Assembly (NCBI RefSeq): GCF_032854445.1
Contig: NC_088295.1
Span: 45,931,385 to 45,995,384, forward strand
From: Liolophura sinensis
Lineage: Eukaryota; Mollusca; Polyplacophora; Chitonida; Chitonidae
Direction: 5' to 3'
Length of the DNA stretch: 64,000 bases
The notes under the pieces were generated by a model. It was given only the letters and a program-made list of their open reading frames with translations. It was not told where the DNA came from and made no database searches. A program made the position numbers and the translations under genes. Numbering within the stretch: position 1 is the stretch's first letter; each line of letters opens with the position of its first letter. Of the stretch, positions 46,328 to 60,335 are shown piece after piece.

Positions 46328-48250
46328 TTATTATTATTCTCGACAATTTTGTGATATGTTTTATGAGAAGAAGATAAATGGTACATAACTGAAAGTTCAG
46401 TATGTTTTAGGAAAGGATCTGAAATTGTGTTTTTTTATATCTTGGAAACATTCATTCGCATGACTTGGTGACCATATTGGATTTGTGCCAAACCTAAAAA
46501 AATCTTCTCCAGAACGGCTGATGTGATCGAGCTTAAATTTTAACTGCAGTTGCACAAAGCCTAGGTACATTCAGAGTGTGTTTGCGTACTTCCTCCGTTG
46601 AAAATTGCATGAGTTTGATATTGGGTGAAGATGTCATGTGACCCCAAATTTCATGTATTGGTAATAATTTCTACACTTCAAGAGATGATAGCCTGCAAAT
46701 AGTCCTGTCTGATGCAGTTTTGGACTGATTCTGAAAACACAATTTTTGCAAAACCTGAAGTGACATCAAACCCGGAAGTGTGTATATCTCCTTTAACCAG
46801 TGAAGCTGGAGATGTAATTTTAAGGCCTAACATCATCCCAAGGCTAGCCGACAACTTTTACATGACCAGAAGTTACGTCAGCAAGCCAGAAGTATAAGTA
46901 CATGCCAAAAATAAAACCCTATTTTTTAAAATTGAAGAACTTTTACAGCTAAATAGGTTCAACAGAAATGGGTGAAGCTTAGGTACGTGATAGACCCGGA
47001 GATAGGCTCTTACAAGTAAAGATTTGGGTGCCCTCAGTCACGTGACCTGGTGGCCATTTTGGGTTAAAGTTAAAACCTTTATCTTCTAAAAAACCCAATT
47101 TCTGATTGACTTGAAATTTAGCACGTCACAAAGAGTTCCCTGGACACTGTTTGAAGAAGGAATGGAATGTTTATGCATATTAGGTTTTATTTGATACCTC
47201 AGAATTTTTTTGTTTTAAATATGCTGTCTGAAGAAGTTTGATGAATCTGGTTTTATTTTTGCCTTGTAAAGTGTACTTATGTTGCAAATTGCGATCAAAA
47301 TTCGAAAAAAAGCAATTTTTCACCTGTATTTGTAGGTCACCAAAAACAGAAAACTGATACAGCTGTAAAGTTCAAACTTGCTGAGTGGAAGGGACTATAT
47401 ATGTACTGTATTTATGCTGAAAGTCTTTGAGTTATCTTAATAAATGCAGGATGTACAGGGCTTCAAAATTTGAAAAAGGCTGATTTACTATATTTTTTCC
47501 CATTTACAAGTACATGTACGTGTTATATAATGCATATATAATCTGTTCGTGTCTGGAATGAATGTAGAAATTTGTAAGTATGCCACCCGATGTAGTTTGA
47601 TGTCCTGATCACCAGTCCGGTCTTATTTCTTTTCCTGATGTGTATACTTTTGTCGTAAATTGTGATTAAACTGTGAAAAAGGCAATTTTCTCAATAATTG
47701 CAGGTCATGTGACAGAAAACTGTTGTAGTTGTTAAGCTGAAAATAACTGTAATAATGGCTATGCATGTACTACATGTATGCTGAAAATCCTTGAGCTGTG
47801 TGGAAAAACAAAGGATATGCACACCTTCAGATATTGTCCACAGGTCGATTGACTACATTTGGCACATCTTTATGTACATATTATGCAGTGTACATACATT
47901 ATATTGATGGTTACGAAGAATATTTGCTTTTTAGCAATGCACAGACACCATTCAATTAACCTACTTTTGCCGCCATATTGCGGTTGATAGAAAGCGTTTA
48001 GGTGTCATTTTTTTAGAAAGTGTTATGCAATTAAGCTGAAATTTAAAATACAGAGAGAGCATGTTGGGGAAAATGAAGGGTGCAAAAAATCAGTTCTTTA
48101 TCTTGAAAACTGTGGAAATACACCGATTACTGAATTCGTCACATGATCAATGCCTTTCAACACTCTTAAAGAAATGTAAAAAAAATAAATGAAAGTATTT
48201 TTACACATAGTTTTCAGGTATCTGTATGATGAACATTACTTCATATTTTA
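46328..48250. repeat. Diverged repetitive block next to the 52-bp satellite
   Basis: It starts with an ATT run. At least one ~370-bp unit is duplicated: 'caattttt(c)tc.c.t', 'aggtca', 'acagaaaactg', 'tatgctgaaa.tc.ttgag' and 'tgca..atgtaca' occur in order at about 47210-47460 and again at 47590-47830. Other shared words ('cc.tattgg', 'agcttaaattt') suggest further, older units. No coding frame. Confidence 0.55.
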
Positions 48251-51200
48251 GCTTTCTTTTACTTTACTTTATAGAAGGGGATTGTCATAGATGTCAATCT
48301 TACTCTTCAATCAAATTCATCATTGCTGAAGACAGTAAAGTCAAACAAATAAATAAATGAGACAACATGGCATAGACAGACAAAATTTATTTGAAGACTA
48401 ATGAGAAATTTGCGAAATAAGTCTACAAAAACTGAGTTACTGCCAACACGTTTCGCCTCACTGCTTTGAGTGGAATTTCTTGGTCTTTCGTAGAGGTTAG
48501 CACAATTGTTGACAGTGGCTAAGACAAGAGCCGTAGAAGGTTGTTTGTTTTGTATTATATTTACTCACATTTAATGTCTCATAAATATATGTATGGAGCT
48601 TTGAAGTAGGTAGAGTAGCATACAAATAATATTTTTTTATCTACTCTTTGTTCATTTTAGTACAACATATGTGGAAGAGTTGATTTTATAGAACTCAAAC
48701 TCCTGTAGCATTATCAGATATTAGTAATGTGTAAAATTCAGGGTACCAGTCTGTGGATTCATGAGATATTACAAAAGTATTCCAGTTCATGTGCTCATCA
48801 GATATTATCTTAAAGCTTGCCAATTCATTTATTAGATCAATTCATTTATCAGATATTAAATGTTCAGCACATTTTGTAACAAATTAAACACAGGAAGTTA
48901 TGGCCATGTTTTAGCATTTATTCATCTAACATCAGGAGACTAAAGTAAAATTGTTATATATGTATATACAAGGTACAAAAAACTCTGTCACATGTTGTTG
49001 GCTTTTAGTGCATTGTTCTATATATTTTAGTTGTGTTCCTGGTGATGGATAAGCGTTCAAATATTAAGCGTATCAAGTATGGAATTCTTGAGTTTTCAGA
49101 GTTGTTTTTCTGTTGGTTTAGCCTGGCAGAGCCATGTCCTGTAGATAAGCTTGTAGAGTATTGTGAAGATTGGATCTCTCTGACTTGTGCATGTGTATTG
49201 AAAATAGATGGAGCCAGAATATTCAGAATGTCTGTCTCAAAAATTGTCAGCCTTGATATTTAATGATGCAGTTAACGGTAATGTTCCACACCTGAATGTT
49301 TGGCTTCCGAACATTTTGGAAGGATTTTTGTGATATTTTAGTGGTCTTGCTTGACCAGTGTGTGTAAAAGGTCAGGCCTTACGTAATATAACGTAATATA
49401 CAAATTGATCAAGATTCCTTGAATGCTGGTACAAGAGCGCTCAAATATTCAAACTTGAAAAAGGTCTGGCATATTGTTTGAAAGCTTTTGACATCTAAGT
49501 TTTATACAGCGTACATACATTTAAATTTTCCCCAAGAATTTGGGAAAATGTAGGCTGCTGGGTATCAAGTAATTCAGAACTAAAATGTGGTCCAGACAGG
49601 ATAAATTGTTCTCGGTTGTCGGTAAAACCGGCTTGGGTAATGTTCGTTACTTTCAACAATGTTGAAACCAGAGTGGTAAGGAGTTTGGCCTTGAGGGAAA
49701 TACTGTATGGTGTAATTAGCCAGCCCTCGAACAGAAAGGAGGGAGGTACATTGTTGCAGGTGGGAAGGGAATGTCTCCAGTCCCTACACGCTAATCAACG
49801 GGTACTTATCACAACCTACATTGATCCCACAACAATAGACTAGATAATTCATTCAGGGGAGTTGGATGGTGATCCCTACAATCTCCCCCTAAGATAGGTT
49901 TTATTCTGTCTGGGGAGGCTGTTCTGGTCAAACCAGTATCATGATTACTGGGGAGTTTTATGTACATGTAGCGGATTCTAGAGATTTCCAGATGATGTAC
50001 ACAGAGGCCTCCATCGACAGATGTTCATGTCCCTGTTTCCTCCAGTGATGTTAATTTTCATGTTTTTTAACTGAATTCAGGTTTCTTGTACTTATAATTT
50101 GAAACAAATTTCAGTTTGTTTTTTCTTTTTATTTTTTTTTTGTCCCGCTAATACTATAAAAAATAAGGTTATTGTAAGATGGTCTATAATTATTTAAGGT
50201 TTTTCAGGAAATGCTAAATCACTGTTCCTTATTCTCCTTACTCTCGTTATACGCCATGAACGCATTTTATGTTCATTTTAAGATCAATATTTGTGAAAGA
50301 TGCCTTAGCTTAATTGTACGAGATCTGAGTGGCATTTATTCACAATGTATATGCATCCAAATTCAGAGTATTCGTAATAAGTAAGTGACCTGTTAAAAGT
50401 GATGATTATGTGCAAACATAAACAATTATGCCAAAGGAGTAAAAAAATAAGTCGGAATTTTTTTTTTTTCATTTTTGGGGCATATTTTATTTAATTACCA
50501 CACTATTTTGTACATATTTTCTGCTAATTGCCGAACATTTTGGAAATGTTGTCAGTGGTTCAAGCTCTTCCTCAGCAAAATTGTTTTGACCGGAGGCTTC
50601 TTAATTTCCTTACTGATTGATGGAGCCTTAAGTAAGAAGACCCACTGTTTTAAAGAACAATTCTGAGAAGGGGTTTGAATATAAGGACAAACCCTGAACT
50701 GCTTTATAGTAAGAAATAAAAACCATATGTTGTCTTTAATAATCCTTCTTTAACATGAACACTGTCATGGAAAAGTTAACAAATGTGAGTCTAGAATTGA
50801 CTCATGTATTTATAGCAGGTGCAAGCAGGTGCATGTGATGATGAAAAAAATTGAAAATTTGTTTTTTGCTATACTTGTGTAACTTATGCCCTGAAATGGT
50901 TATTGCGATCAGTTTTCATTTTGATACTAAGTGAAGATACCATATTAATTGCACCTACATGTACACTATAGTCTTAATTTTAAAAAAAGTTGAAGAATTA
51001 TGTTGCACATGTAATTGTGAGCATCTAGGTTTATTAAACATTTATATTAAATTCGGAAAGCCTCCTTTTTTTTATTGAGATACATGTGTAAAACTAGGGC
51101 CTCTGCATGAAGCCTTGTAGATGAATTAACTCAGCGTGTATGGTTTTGTTTATTTTAGTATACCTTAATTCGTCAACCTTTGCGCATATAAAAGAGCAAC

Positions 51201-52980
51201 TTTCTATTTAATTTATGCACATGCTTAATTTGATTGTGGGGACAACTGTATTGGTTAGATTGGCCAATTTCAGGGCTTCAAGAAAAGTATCGTTTTATCA
51301 GTCTACCCAGAATAATGCCTTCAAAATATACTTGAATAAACACCTTGCAAACATGGGAAAAGGTTGAAGAATTACAGTATACATGTAATTACAGCTGTAT
51401 AGAGCTGGGTAAAACTATATACATTGTACATACATGTTTGTATTATAAAATGGTGTATAAAATGAAAATCTATATGTAAAACTTTCATAGATTCCAATGG
51501 TCTGTATCTGTATAGCACTTATTGCAGGGTAAAGAAAAGTAGTTTTGCTCTAGGGGATGAGGTATATGACATTATCAGAAACAAGAGGATCAAAAATTGA
51601 TGCATATGAAATCCTTTGTACTCTGTTGTTTTTGTCAGTGACAACATTACTTCCTGAAGGGATTCACAAGTGTAAATGGCCGATGGCTCAGATTGCAGAA
51701 TGAAGCACTAATCTCTCTCATGGGTCTGTTAACAAATTGTATTTCTTCCTCAAAAAAGAAGAAAAAACTTTTAAACCAGAGGTTGAGAACATTATACTTC
51801 ATCTTTTATGTGTAGGCCGTGTGTTTTTTGTGTCTTATACACTTTTAAGCTTGTATGATTTTGTTGGTGATATTCGTGGCTATATCTGGGGACAGTTTCA
51901 TTGTTAGTGAAAGCTTACCTGGAACTCTCTATATGTATCTATGTTAACGTATCTGTTGGTGACAGAAGTTAAATACTCTGATGCCCAAGACTACAGATCA
52001 CCATTAGCATAGTTTTGAAATACATCTGTAAACAGTGTGTCTGAAATATATTTTCTTGTTTGCAAGATTTATGTATATGTTTGTTTTTTCATGACGTATT
52101 AAATGTGAAATGACACATTCACACAATGTGGCTGGACACCTGGATGTTTGATGCTATTGGGACTACGTAAAACACATTTCCCCAGACTAGTGGCCTTAGT
52201 ATGTACAACCTAAGACTGCATGCCGTTGTTAAATACCTGCACAATCTCTGCCAGGTTCAATAATCTCCTCCCATTCACTCTTGTTTTTGATTTACTGAAT
52301 CTATTTAAATAAGATTTGTATTGTCGGGTAGCTGCACTGCTGTGGGAGCCAGAGGAGCTAGCCCAGGGTGTGATTGTTTGAACACTGAAACATGAAAAGG
52401 AAAGCCTGTTTGACGTAAGAGCAGGCTAACAAAGGTACTGCATGCTATTGGACAGAATTTGTGTGTTCGATCTGCATGTACCATGCGAAAATGTATGAAC
52501 AATGCTCCTAGTTACCAAAATGTTTACACTTTAGACTACCAAGACTATGTGGTGGCTGGAAATTAATAAAGCACTAACTTTAATTCACTGATCTATAAAG
52601 TTGATCACTAATGCACCCTGCCGTAGTGTGTATATAGAACTGTACATATTTACTGTCATCTCATTAAAGTGATGGCCAGAAGATGTACATCTGCTCCTTT
52701 GCACACCTGGTTGCCATGCCAACGTGCCATAGCGGACATGGGTGTCGCCTGGCAATGAACGTATTGACGTAAGCAAAGGCTCTGGGCACCTGGGTAGCCT
52801 AATGGACCTTGTGTGTGTACATGTATGTGTTTTCTCAGGGTGTTGGTGTTGTGTACTAATGTTCCCGCGGTTGTATAACAATGTATCGCCCTGCAAGGTC
52901 AGCTGTGATTAAATTTTCGACACCTTTAGTCCTGTTGATGTGGGGTATTTACACCCTATAATGTCATAGTGATTGATGAA
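48251..52980. other. Intron 2, middle part: no gene seen
   Basis: AT-rich; the short frames at 49033, 49616 and 50475 have no recognisable homology. The 49616 frame was checked as a possible IS4 exon and rejected. Confidence 0.5.
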
Positions 52981-52982
52981 CG

Positions 52983-53040
52983 TGTGGAACTATATTTGCA
53001 TGTATCTAAAATTTTAGATACATGCAAATATAATTCCACA
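52983..53040. repeat. 58-bp near-perfect palindrome, no loop
   Basis: The arms TGTGGAAC.. and ..TTCCACA meet at TCTAAAATTTTAGA. 28 of 29 pairs are complementary; the only mismatch is 52990/53033. The arms contain the octamer-like ATTTGCAT. It could extrude as a cruciform or cause replication slippage. Confidence 0.95.
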
Positions 53041-53724
53041 GGTAAAAGGAACATATTAACATGCACTCTCTTGAAAGGAGACACAAATGACTGTTATGAC
53101 TGTTATTTTGTGAAATGGAAAAGTACCGTCCAGTTCATATTTCTAAAACGACTCCAAGTACATATAAACTGCATGGAAATGGCATAAAAGTGATGGAACT
53201 TACATGTAGATGAATATGTGGTTTGTTGGACAGCAAATAAATTCAACAAACATGTACATGTACTCCTACATGTAAATGGAATTTGTAGTATACGCATAAT
53301 CATCTAATGATGCACACGTATCTTGATTCAAATTTAGCCAATCATTTAACATAGATACATGTGCATTGTAATATGAATTGTTTACATACTGTGAATTAAA
53401 AATGTTAGCCTAAAATTTTGTACATAATTGAGATTTGAACATCTTTTCCACAAAGGAAAAGTTTACATCGGTGCAGTTGAAGTACCACTGTCCATTGATT
53501 ACCGGTATCTTATAAAGAGGGGTGTTTTCTCAATAATTTATGTTCTTTTGATGTGTTTTTCTTGTTAAGAGTGTAGACTGCAAACATGGTAAATAGTTTT
53601 GGTGGATAGACATGCCGTTCATATGTAAAAGCATGAAATATGAATGCTTTGTAAAAGTGTTCTGGTTGGGTTATTGGCTTTAGGCATGCAATGGCTGTAG
53701 TCGGGGAAAACATTGACCAGAAAG

Positions 53725-53895
53725 ATCCTGTGTTAGAATCAAGCTCTCGCTGGCTTCGAGTAGCAGCTTAATGTCATGGGTTAATCAGGCACTTCTCCAG
53801 GTGCGGCAGATTCTTTCCTCAGCTGATTACCATGATGTAAGTGAAATATTCGTGGATACAGTGAAAACACTAATCAAAAGTATAAGTAAATAAAT
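53725..53895 (+). mobile_element. Diverged SINE (CAAA-tailed family)
   Basis: The order 'gcggcagattctttcctcag', 'atgatgtaagtgaaatattc', 'cagtgaaaacactaatcaaa' and an AAAT tail matches the family 3' body, with several substitutions. The upstream 'tgttagaatcaagctct' may be a decayed B box. No clear duplication. Confidence 0.65.
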
Positions 53896-54825
53896 GTGTA
53901 ATGTAAACCATTAGCATCCAGTCTGGAGACTAAAGCAGAGTGCATACCTGAGTTTGTGTCTCCATGCCAACTGACAACAACAAATACCTTCACAACAGTT
54001 GCAGCAAAACAATTCATCATCGAGGTTGACGAACCTTTAGTGTAGTTTGTGAAATAGCCAAAAAAAATACAGATAGATACAAATGTATTTTCTGAAGGTA
54101 AAAGAATCATGGTTTGATCGGGAATATTGTAGTGTGACTTCATGACAGGATAATAAATTTGAGGCATGTTGCTAACCAGATGTTAAAACCAGTGTGTCTC
54201 ATTCCCAATTTTCTCTTATTTTTCCAATCTCTCCAATCTTAATTTTGTCAGAATATTAAGGTATCTCAATTATACTAAGACAATTCTAGGCTAAACTAAT
54301 GATTTGAATGTGGATGCCAACTCAAAATGTTGGGTGCATTTAATATGGACAGGCAATGCTGGTCTCAGTTGTTCAAAACAGTCAAGACTTAATACCAGAT
54401 TTAACTTTAAGCTAAGTTACTGTTTTACACATTCCCCAAAAATAATTATGTAACAGCATATGAAATATGAATTAAATCTGCTGCTGTTTCATTTGGCCTC
54501 TGTACAGCTGTGCTGGATTTTGTTGAAATCTTAAAGCTGTAATGGGTTTTAATATCGGAATTGGCGGATGCACTTTTGAACAATCGGGTTCAGGATTGTG
54601 CCTCTTTTGGGTGTTGTAGCATCTGAGGCATTTGTGCTTGAACCTACATGAATCTCCATTTGTTAGTGTTCATATATCATTGACCTAAAACAATGCAAAG
54701 TGGATTGACTGGAGGCTTAACTCCCATGTTTATATTGTGGAGATCTAATCATTGATATGTAGATTTAATTGTGGATTATATCTGGTGTTACTGGGACACC
54801 AGTTATCATGTGGAAAACAGGATTT

Positions 54826-54893
54826 GGTCTCGTGGTTAGAGGCGCTTCGCTTAGAATGGCTTAAATGCATCAGGTACAGGTTCAAACTCAGTA
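54826..54893 (+). other. tRNA-like sequence (SINE head or pseudogene)
   Basis: An A-box-like 'tcgtggttagaggcgcttcg' and the B box 'aggttcaaactc' (54878-54889) lie at near-normal spacing. The acceptor stem is not convincing, so no functional tRNA is called. Confidence 0.4.
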
Positions 54894-56118
54894 TTGTTTA
54901 GTGAGTTTGCAGATTCACCCGGTCTCACTGATTGCGAGGCCTCAGTGACGGCCAGAGAGGTAAGGTGGTCGTGTGGTTCAACACTCGGTGAAGACCACGT
55001 CATTTCAGCAATATGGATTACGATCAAGATGACACGTATTCCAGATAGTGAAGAGTGAATTTGTGAACAGGTGTAAAATAGCAAGGATTGGCCTGATGGA
55101 GTATGAATGGGTGGTTGGTTGAATGGAGCCTGCATGGAGTCATGTTTAGGACCTGTACAAGATTGTGAGCTGAACACCTCACCAGGGACATGAAAATGAA
55201 ACAGTTGCTAACCAATAGGAGACAAGAACAAGGGCCCAGGATCACTTCAGAACTGCATGGATACTGAAATTGTTAGAATTGTAGCCAAAATTTTTTATTT
55301 TATTGGAAATTGGAAATTGAGATTTAAGTTAAAATCTTAATAAAGTCTGACTTAAGTATATGACATCTCTGTGATCCTGGGACCAGGCCTGTTTTATATG
55401 GTATATGGGTGTACTTGGATGTTCATGAAGATTATTCACTGCGATTTTAAGGTTTTATATGACATACATACTATGTTAAAACAAAATTAATTTCACATCT
55501 ATGTTCAAAGTTTGAAAGTTTTCAGCAGTTGTCAGGAATGTAAACATTTCATTGTGTTGAACAGTATTTTTTAATACCAGCACATTTCTTTGCATATTTT
55601 GCAAACATATTGGCAATTTTCAGTTCTACTTTCTTCAATGTCTGCACCACATGTTTTGTGTTTCTTTGTGCTTTAATTCTTCTCGACTTCATAGTGCATG
55701 CCTTACAAAACATCAGGATGTTCCCAGAGGTTCAACTTTAATGTGAAGGTGATAATCACCCATGCTTATGGAGAACATGGTGTGTAATATTGAAACATCT
55801 GTATGGGAACTACATACATACACGTGATTGTCCTGCGACTGTCAGTGGAAAATTTAAAACCAAGTTATTCAAAAGAAAATGTGCAGATATTTTAGTTTTG
55901 AAATTCATCTATTCAGAGTACTCTTGTGTTGATGCTCATAAAGCCGTGTAAATTTAATCACTTTTTGTTATTTTCCCCTTAATCAGTATTTAGCCTTTAC
56001 ACATGTACAGCTGTAATTATAGATACAGTATGTGAATACCTGTTTTGGGGATGACCTTTCAGTACTTAAAACACATGGTGTTCATTCACCTGTATGTTGC
56101 ATAGACAATAAACTAGTT

Positions 56119-56328
56119 CATTTATTTATTTATTTGATTGGTGTTTTACACCATACTCAGGAACATTTCACTTACATGACGGCGGCCAGCATTATGGTGG
56201 ATGGAAACCGGGCAGAGCCTGGGGGAAACCCACCACCATCCGCAGGTTGCTAGCAAACCTGGCAAACCTTTCCTGTACGGCTGAAGAGGAAGCCAGCATG
56301 AGCTGGACTTGAACTCACAGCGACCACA
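56119..56328 (-). mobile_element. SINE (CAAA-tailed family) with probable 12-bp target-site duplication
   Basis: Reversed tail 'catttatttatttatttgat', body 'tggtgttttacaccatactc', 'gaacatttcacttacatgac' and 'ggcggccagcattatggtgg', then the end of the tRNA-like head, whose minus strand gives 'gtgagttcaagtccagctc', a B box. Flanked by AATAAACTAGTT (56107-56118) and AATAAATTAGTT (56329-56340), one mismatch. Nearly complete body; a 73-codon frame across it is an artefact. Confidence 0.82.
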
Positions 56329-58245
56329 AATAAATTAGTTAGTCTCATTAATAATAACATGTGAAAATTAGCTTACAATAAAAGACAACATATTTTAATC
56401 GTGTGTCAAGGAGGCATTTTTCATTTCACCTTTGTTTATATTATTGAAATTGAAATATGTGTAGCATACATGTATATGGTTATGGCTATACACCCTTGTG
56501 GTTTTTTTTGTTACAGTGTATATGTTTTTGTTTGATGTGTTTTACGTGCACTTTCACATGGTGGAGGGCTTTGTATGTATGCTAGAAGTACATGTATTTG
56601 GCTTTGGCTTCGGCTTCATGCATATGGTATTTATAGTCATATGTGAAATCAAAGAAAGGCAAAAGTTTTACTTGTTTCATTACTTTTTATTGATTTATGT
56701 TTTTTTGTTTTTTTTTTCTCACTGGAAGGCTATGTTTTCCTGCTGTGCTTTAACTCTTGGTCTGTTCTCTATACACTCCAGTAGCCTTTATATCTCCTCT
56801 CACTTTTCCCTCTGTTACATTCTGCCTCTGTGACAGCTATGTTTTTCATCATATTTGTTTCCTTCATTCTGTCTTTTTTTATTATTTTGAGTTGGAGCTG
56901 TTTTGTTACTAGTATTACCTTCTGAAGATGATTGCTTGACTATTGAAAGGTTTTTGGGACATACGTGTATAGTAGACACTGTTTTGTTAAGGTGTCCACA
57001 CACACGTATGCACTTAGCCATCAGGCTGGTTGTTGTTCAGAGCAAGGACAAACCCTTCCTCCCATATTAATTGATCGCTCTGTGCTTTTACGTCAGTGTT
57101 TCTATTTTTATATACTGATCATTAAGTTGCAAAATCCTGTTGCTGTAAATGTAACGATCGTCTGTTGAGTGAACTAAGGTACCGTAGTTCTTACCCGATG
57201 GCAGCTTGATCCTGAATTTTACACAGCTCGTTCACAGTGCAAATGAGCTAATATATTTTTTTTTCTTATAGTGCAGTTTTAAAAAAAAAAGTATTGTTTG
57301 AAGAACACTGTTAATATATCCATGTAATGTACATCATCATGTTTAACCCCACACATCTCTGCAGCAAGGGTATCTGTTACCTTCGGTTCGACTTGTTTCT
57401 AGACTAGTCAAGTAATTTCATTTTCTTCTGTTATCTTTACATATGTAATTAACCTGTTATCTCTTCTTTTTTGTCATGTTTGTTATCTTTTTTTTTTTCC
57501 TTTCCGAATAAAAAGCATTGCAGAGTATGTTGTAAACAAGTAAGAGTTTTGCCTATTTTTTCTGATTTTTAGATTTGATTTAACTGTTAATTGCATGTCA
57601 TGCCTTGACTGCTCAAATTCTGGTGGTCTCTACTGGCAAACATTCATTTTGGGGGTAAATGAAGCTTGTTTGGAGGCAATCTAATGCATACCTTTGTAAT
57701 TTCCTGTTGGTGAAAGGCCATGTTCTTTCATGCATCAAACATAAATGCCTCTCAGGCAATTTTTGGTCTTAGCTACGGAATAATTGTGAGAAAAAGATAG
57801 AGCCAACACTTTCTCAAGCATTGCATTTAGATCATACGGCATGCTGGCTGCAGTTTGCTTCTTTGTCTTTTGGAATAAATCAGATTATTTACCAGGGCTC
57901 TAGGATACTGGTACAAACTGGAATAAATAATGCTTTATTAAACCTTCCAGCAAGGAATATTGCTTTAAAGAATGATAGTGATTTTGCACGCTGCCAAAAG
58001 CGGTCAAGGCATTCATGCAGGGTGAAGAGCATGATGCACAAGAGTGTACATGGGTTTTGTGTTGTGATCACTATTGGTTCCAGCACCACTTTTACCCACT
58101 CTCTGCACAAGCTACTTGTACCGGTATGTGTTTTTTGGGGTGTGGGCATCTATCATGCATATGTTTGCTGTCACAGGTCACACTGAAGTACGCTTGAATC
58201 TCAGTTGTCGTGTTGCTTTCTGTTGCTGCAGAGTTGACTGTGTCC

Positions 58246-58262
58246 AAAAAAAAAAAAAAAAA
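58246..58262 (+). repeat. Poly-A tract
   Basis: About 17 A in intron 2; no retroelement body is recognised upstream. Confidence 0.6.
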
Positions 58263-60257
58263 ATCACTTGACTTCACTGTAAAGCACTGCGTTTTATGCA
58301 AACCAACGGATTTGTTTTAACACAAATATAAAGACAGATACATGTATCCAGTTTTATTTTTATGCAAAGTATATGCCACCTCACCTAACCATTTCTGATG
58401 ATTGTTTTGCAGTTTTACAGGACTTGATAATGTTAACAGCTTTGTGTATACTTTATTACAGTAGGATTTTAACATTTTTTCCACAACACATTGACATTTA
58501 TATACTGATAATTTGTAACATGTTTGAAAATATTATTTCTAATATGTATAACTGTTTCTTTTGTCTTCGTTGTATGTTAATTGCATTGTAGTTGGCAAAG
58601 CTTACCATGGCTAAACCGAAGTGCTTGCTTAAAATATTCTGCTCTACACGTAGAATTGAATTTGCATATTTGATAAACTGTGAAAAGTTCTTAAATTCCT
58701 TGTGACTTTCCATGTTCTTATTTATGTTAAACCCTTCTTGTATCAACCTGTGCATTTTCAACTCGATTGATGAGCCGAAAGGTATTTTAATTCATTTTCC
58801 CCTTTCATGCTTTCACAAATGTGCAATAAATACATGTATTGCAAGAGTATGAAGAAATGTCCAACAGTTGCATATATGCAAATTTAGTTTCAGGTGCCGT
58901 AATGATCAGTGGGTAAATTTCCAACCCCACAGGAATGGTTTGTTTCTGTCTTCATATTGCTGGGAAAAGTGCTGATGGAAAGCCACAAAGGGACCGTATA
59001 TTGTGTATTGTGAATCACGTAAACATGCAGGAAAGAACAAAACTAATTTGTGGAATGTGAAGCAACACTGAAACAACATTTCATATCAGCAGTTGGGACG
59101 AAGCAGTCAATACAGCATCAGAATAGAAATGTGTTTACCAAAATTGTGTCTTGGAAGGGCGGAGGATAAATGCTGAAGAAGAAAATCTGTCTGTGGCCAT
59201 CTCAAAAAGAGTTGGGCATACATGTACATACATGTATAGACACCAGTGTAGATGGGTGTGTTAAGTATCAAATTCAACCAAATGGCCTAAAGAAAGTAAA
59301 TAGAAGATAATACCTCTTCATAGACAATACACAAGATATGAAAACAATAAGTTTACAAATCAGATTGCCCATTCGCATTGTACAGAAATGGCTTTGTCAT
59401 ATTTGGTCGGACAGAAGGGACATGCTAACAAAATAGGACTGACATTATATTATCACATATTAAGTCAGTTTATAACTTACTAATATTTGTTCAAGGAGAT
59501 GTTTTATTTTCCATTTTCAGGTATTTAGGGGCAATTTTGTTTTATTTTCCTTTTTAAATTGTATTTACAGTTTACTTTATTATTGGCTCATTTTATACCC
59601 AATTTGCATATTGTCCCTTTTTTTTTAGCTTTTTTTTTTAATTCTTTTCTTTTTGTAGGTCAAATAGTTTAATTTGATGCATTGCATGCTTTATGATCAT
59701 GCACAATACTACCAATTCTGGTCACAAATTAATTGTCTCATTTTAGTGCGTGTTTCAGCCCCAAAAAGGCCCTTTCTCCAGAACTTACTTTGCAGAATAC
59801 TGACATTCTGTTATACTTTGGATTTTCCTACTACATGCAATGTTGAATGTCAGTGGGTCTAAAGTCATAGACGCACGCTTCGGAACATACCCACGTCACG
59901 ACTCGCATCACGAAATTTTTATGACACCATTTCAAAGTAGGGGGTTATTACAGATGTTTTTGGCACAAATTCAAGAACACAATAAAAGTAGGAGATTTTC
60001 ACAGGTGTTCAGGCCACAAATTCATTAAATTCATTAACACAGATGACAGCAAACTCATGCTAATAGCTTCACCCCTCTGCTTTGTGTGTGTGCATGGTCC
60101 TTTTCATGATGCTTGTTGACAGCGTATTAGAGACAGCAACAAAAAAGGGGAGGAAGGCTGTGCAATTTGCCCTGCGTTTGAGTCATTTTGCGTCAAATAA
60201 TTATGTAAAAGTTTAAAGTAGGTATAAAAGAATAAAAATAATGACTTTATCATTATC

Positions 60258-60335
60258 GAGTCATTGTTGTTGATTTTAGACTGGTAAATGTGTGAAGAGT
60301 TGAAAATTCCAGTCTAAAATCAAGAACAATGTCTC
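60258..60335. repeat. Long inverted repeat, 27-bp arms, 24-nt loop
   Basis: The arms at 60258-60284 and 60309-60335 match at 25 of 27 positions. The inner 15 bases (TTGATTTTAGACTGG and its complement) are perfect. Weak complementarity continues outside ('aaataatga'/'tcattattt'), giving an about 110-bp foldback that could be a small MITE. Confidence 0.9.

Noticed and set aside
49616-49843. Possible voltage-sensor (IS4) exon because of 'TRVVRSLALRE'
   Set aside because: The arginine spacing and neighbours do not match the Cav3 IS4 pattern, and no suitable splice acceptor with the right phase was seen.
56498-56833. 111-codon Phe/Leu-rich frame
   Set aside because: T-rich intronic DNA produces such frames by chance; no family resemblance.
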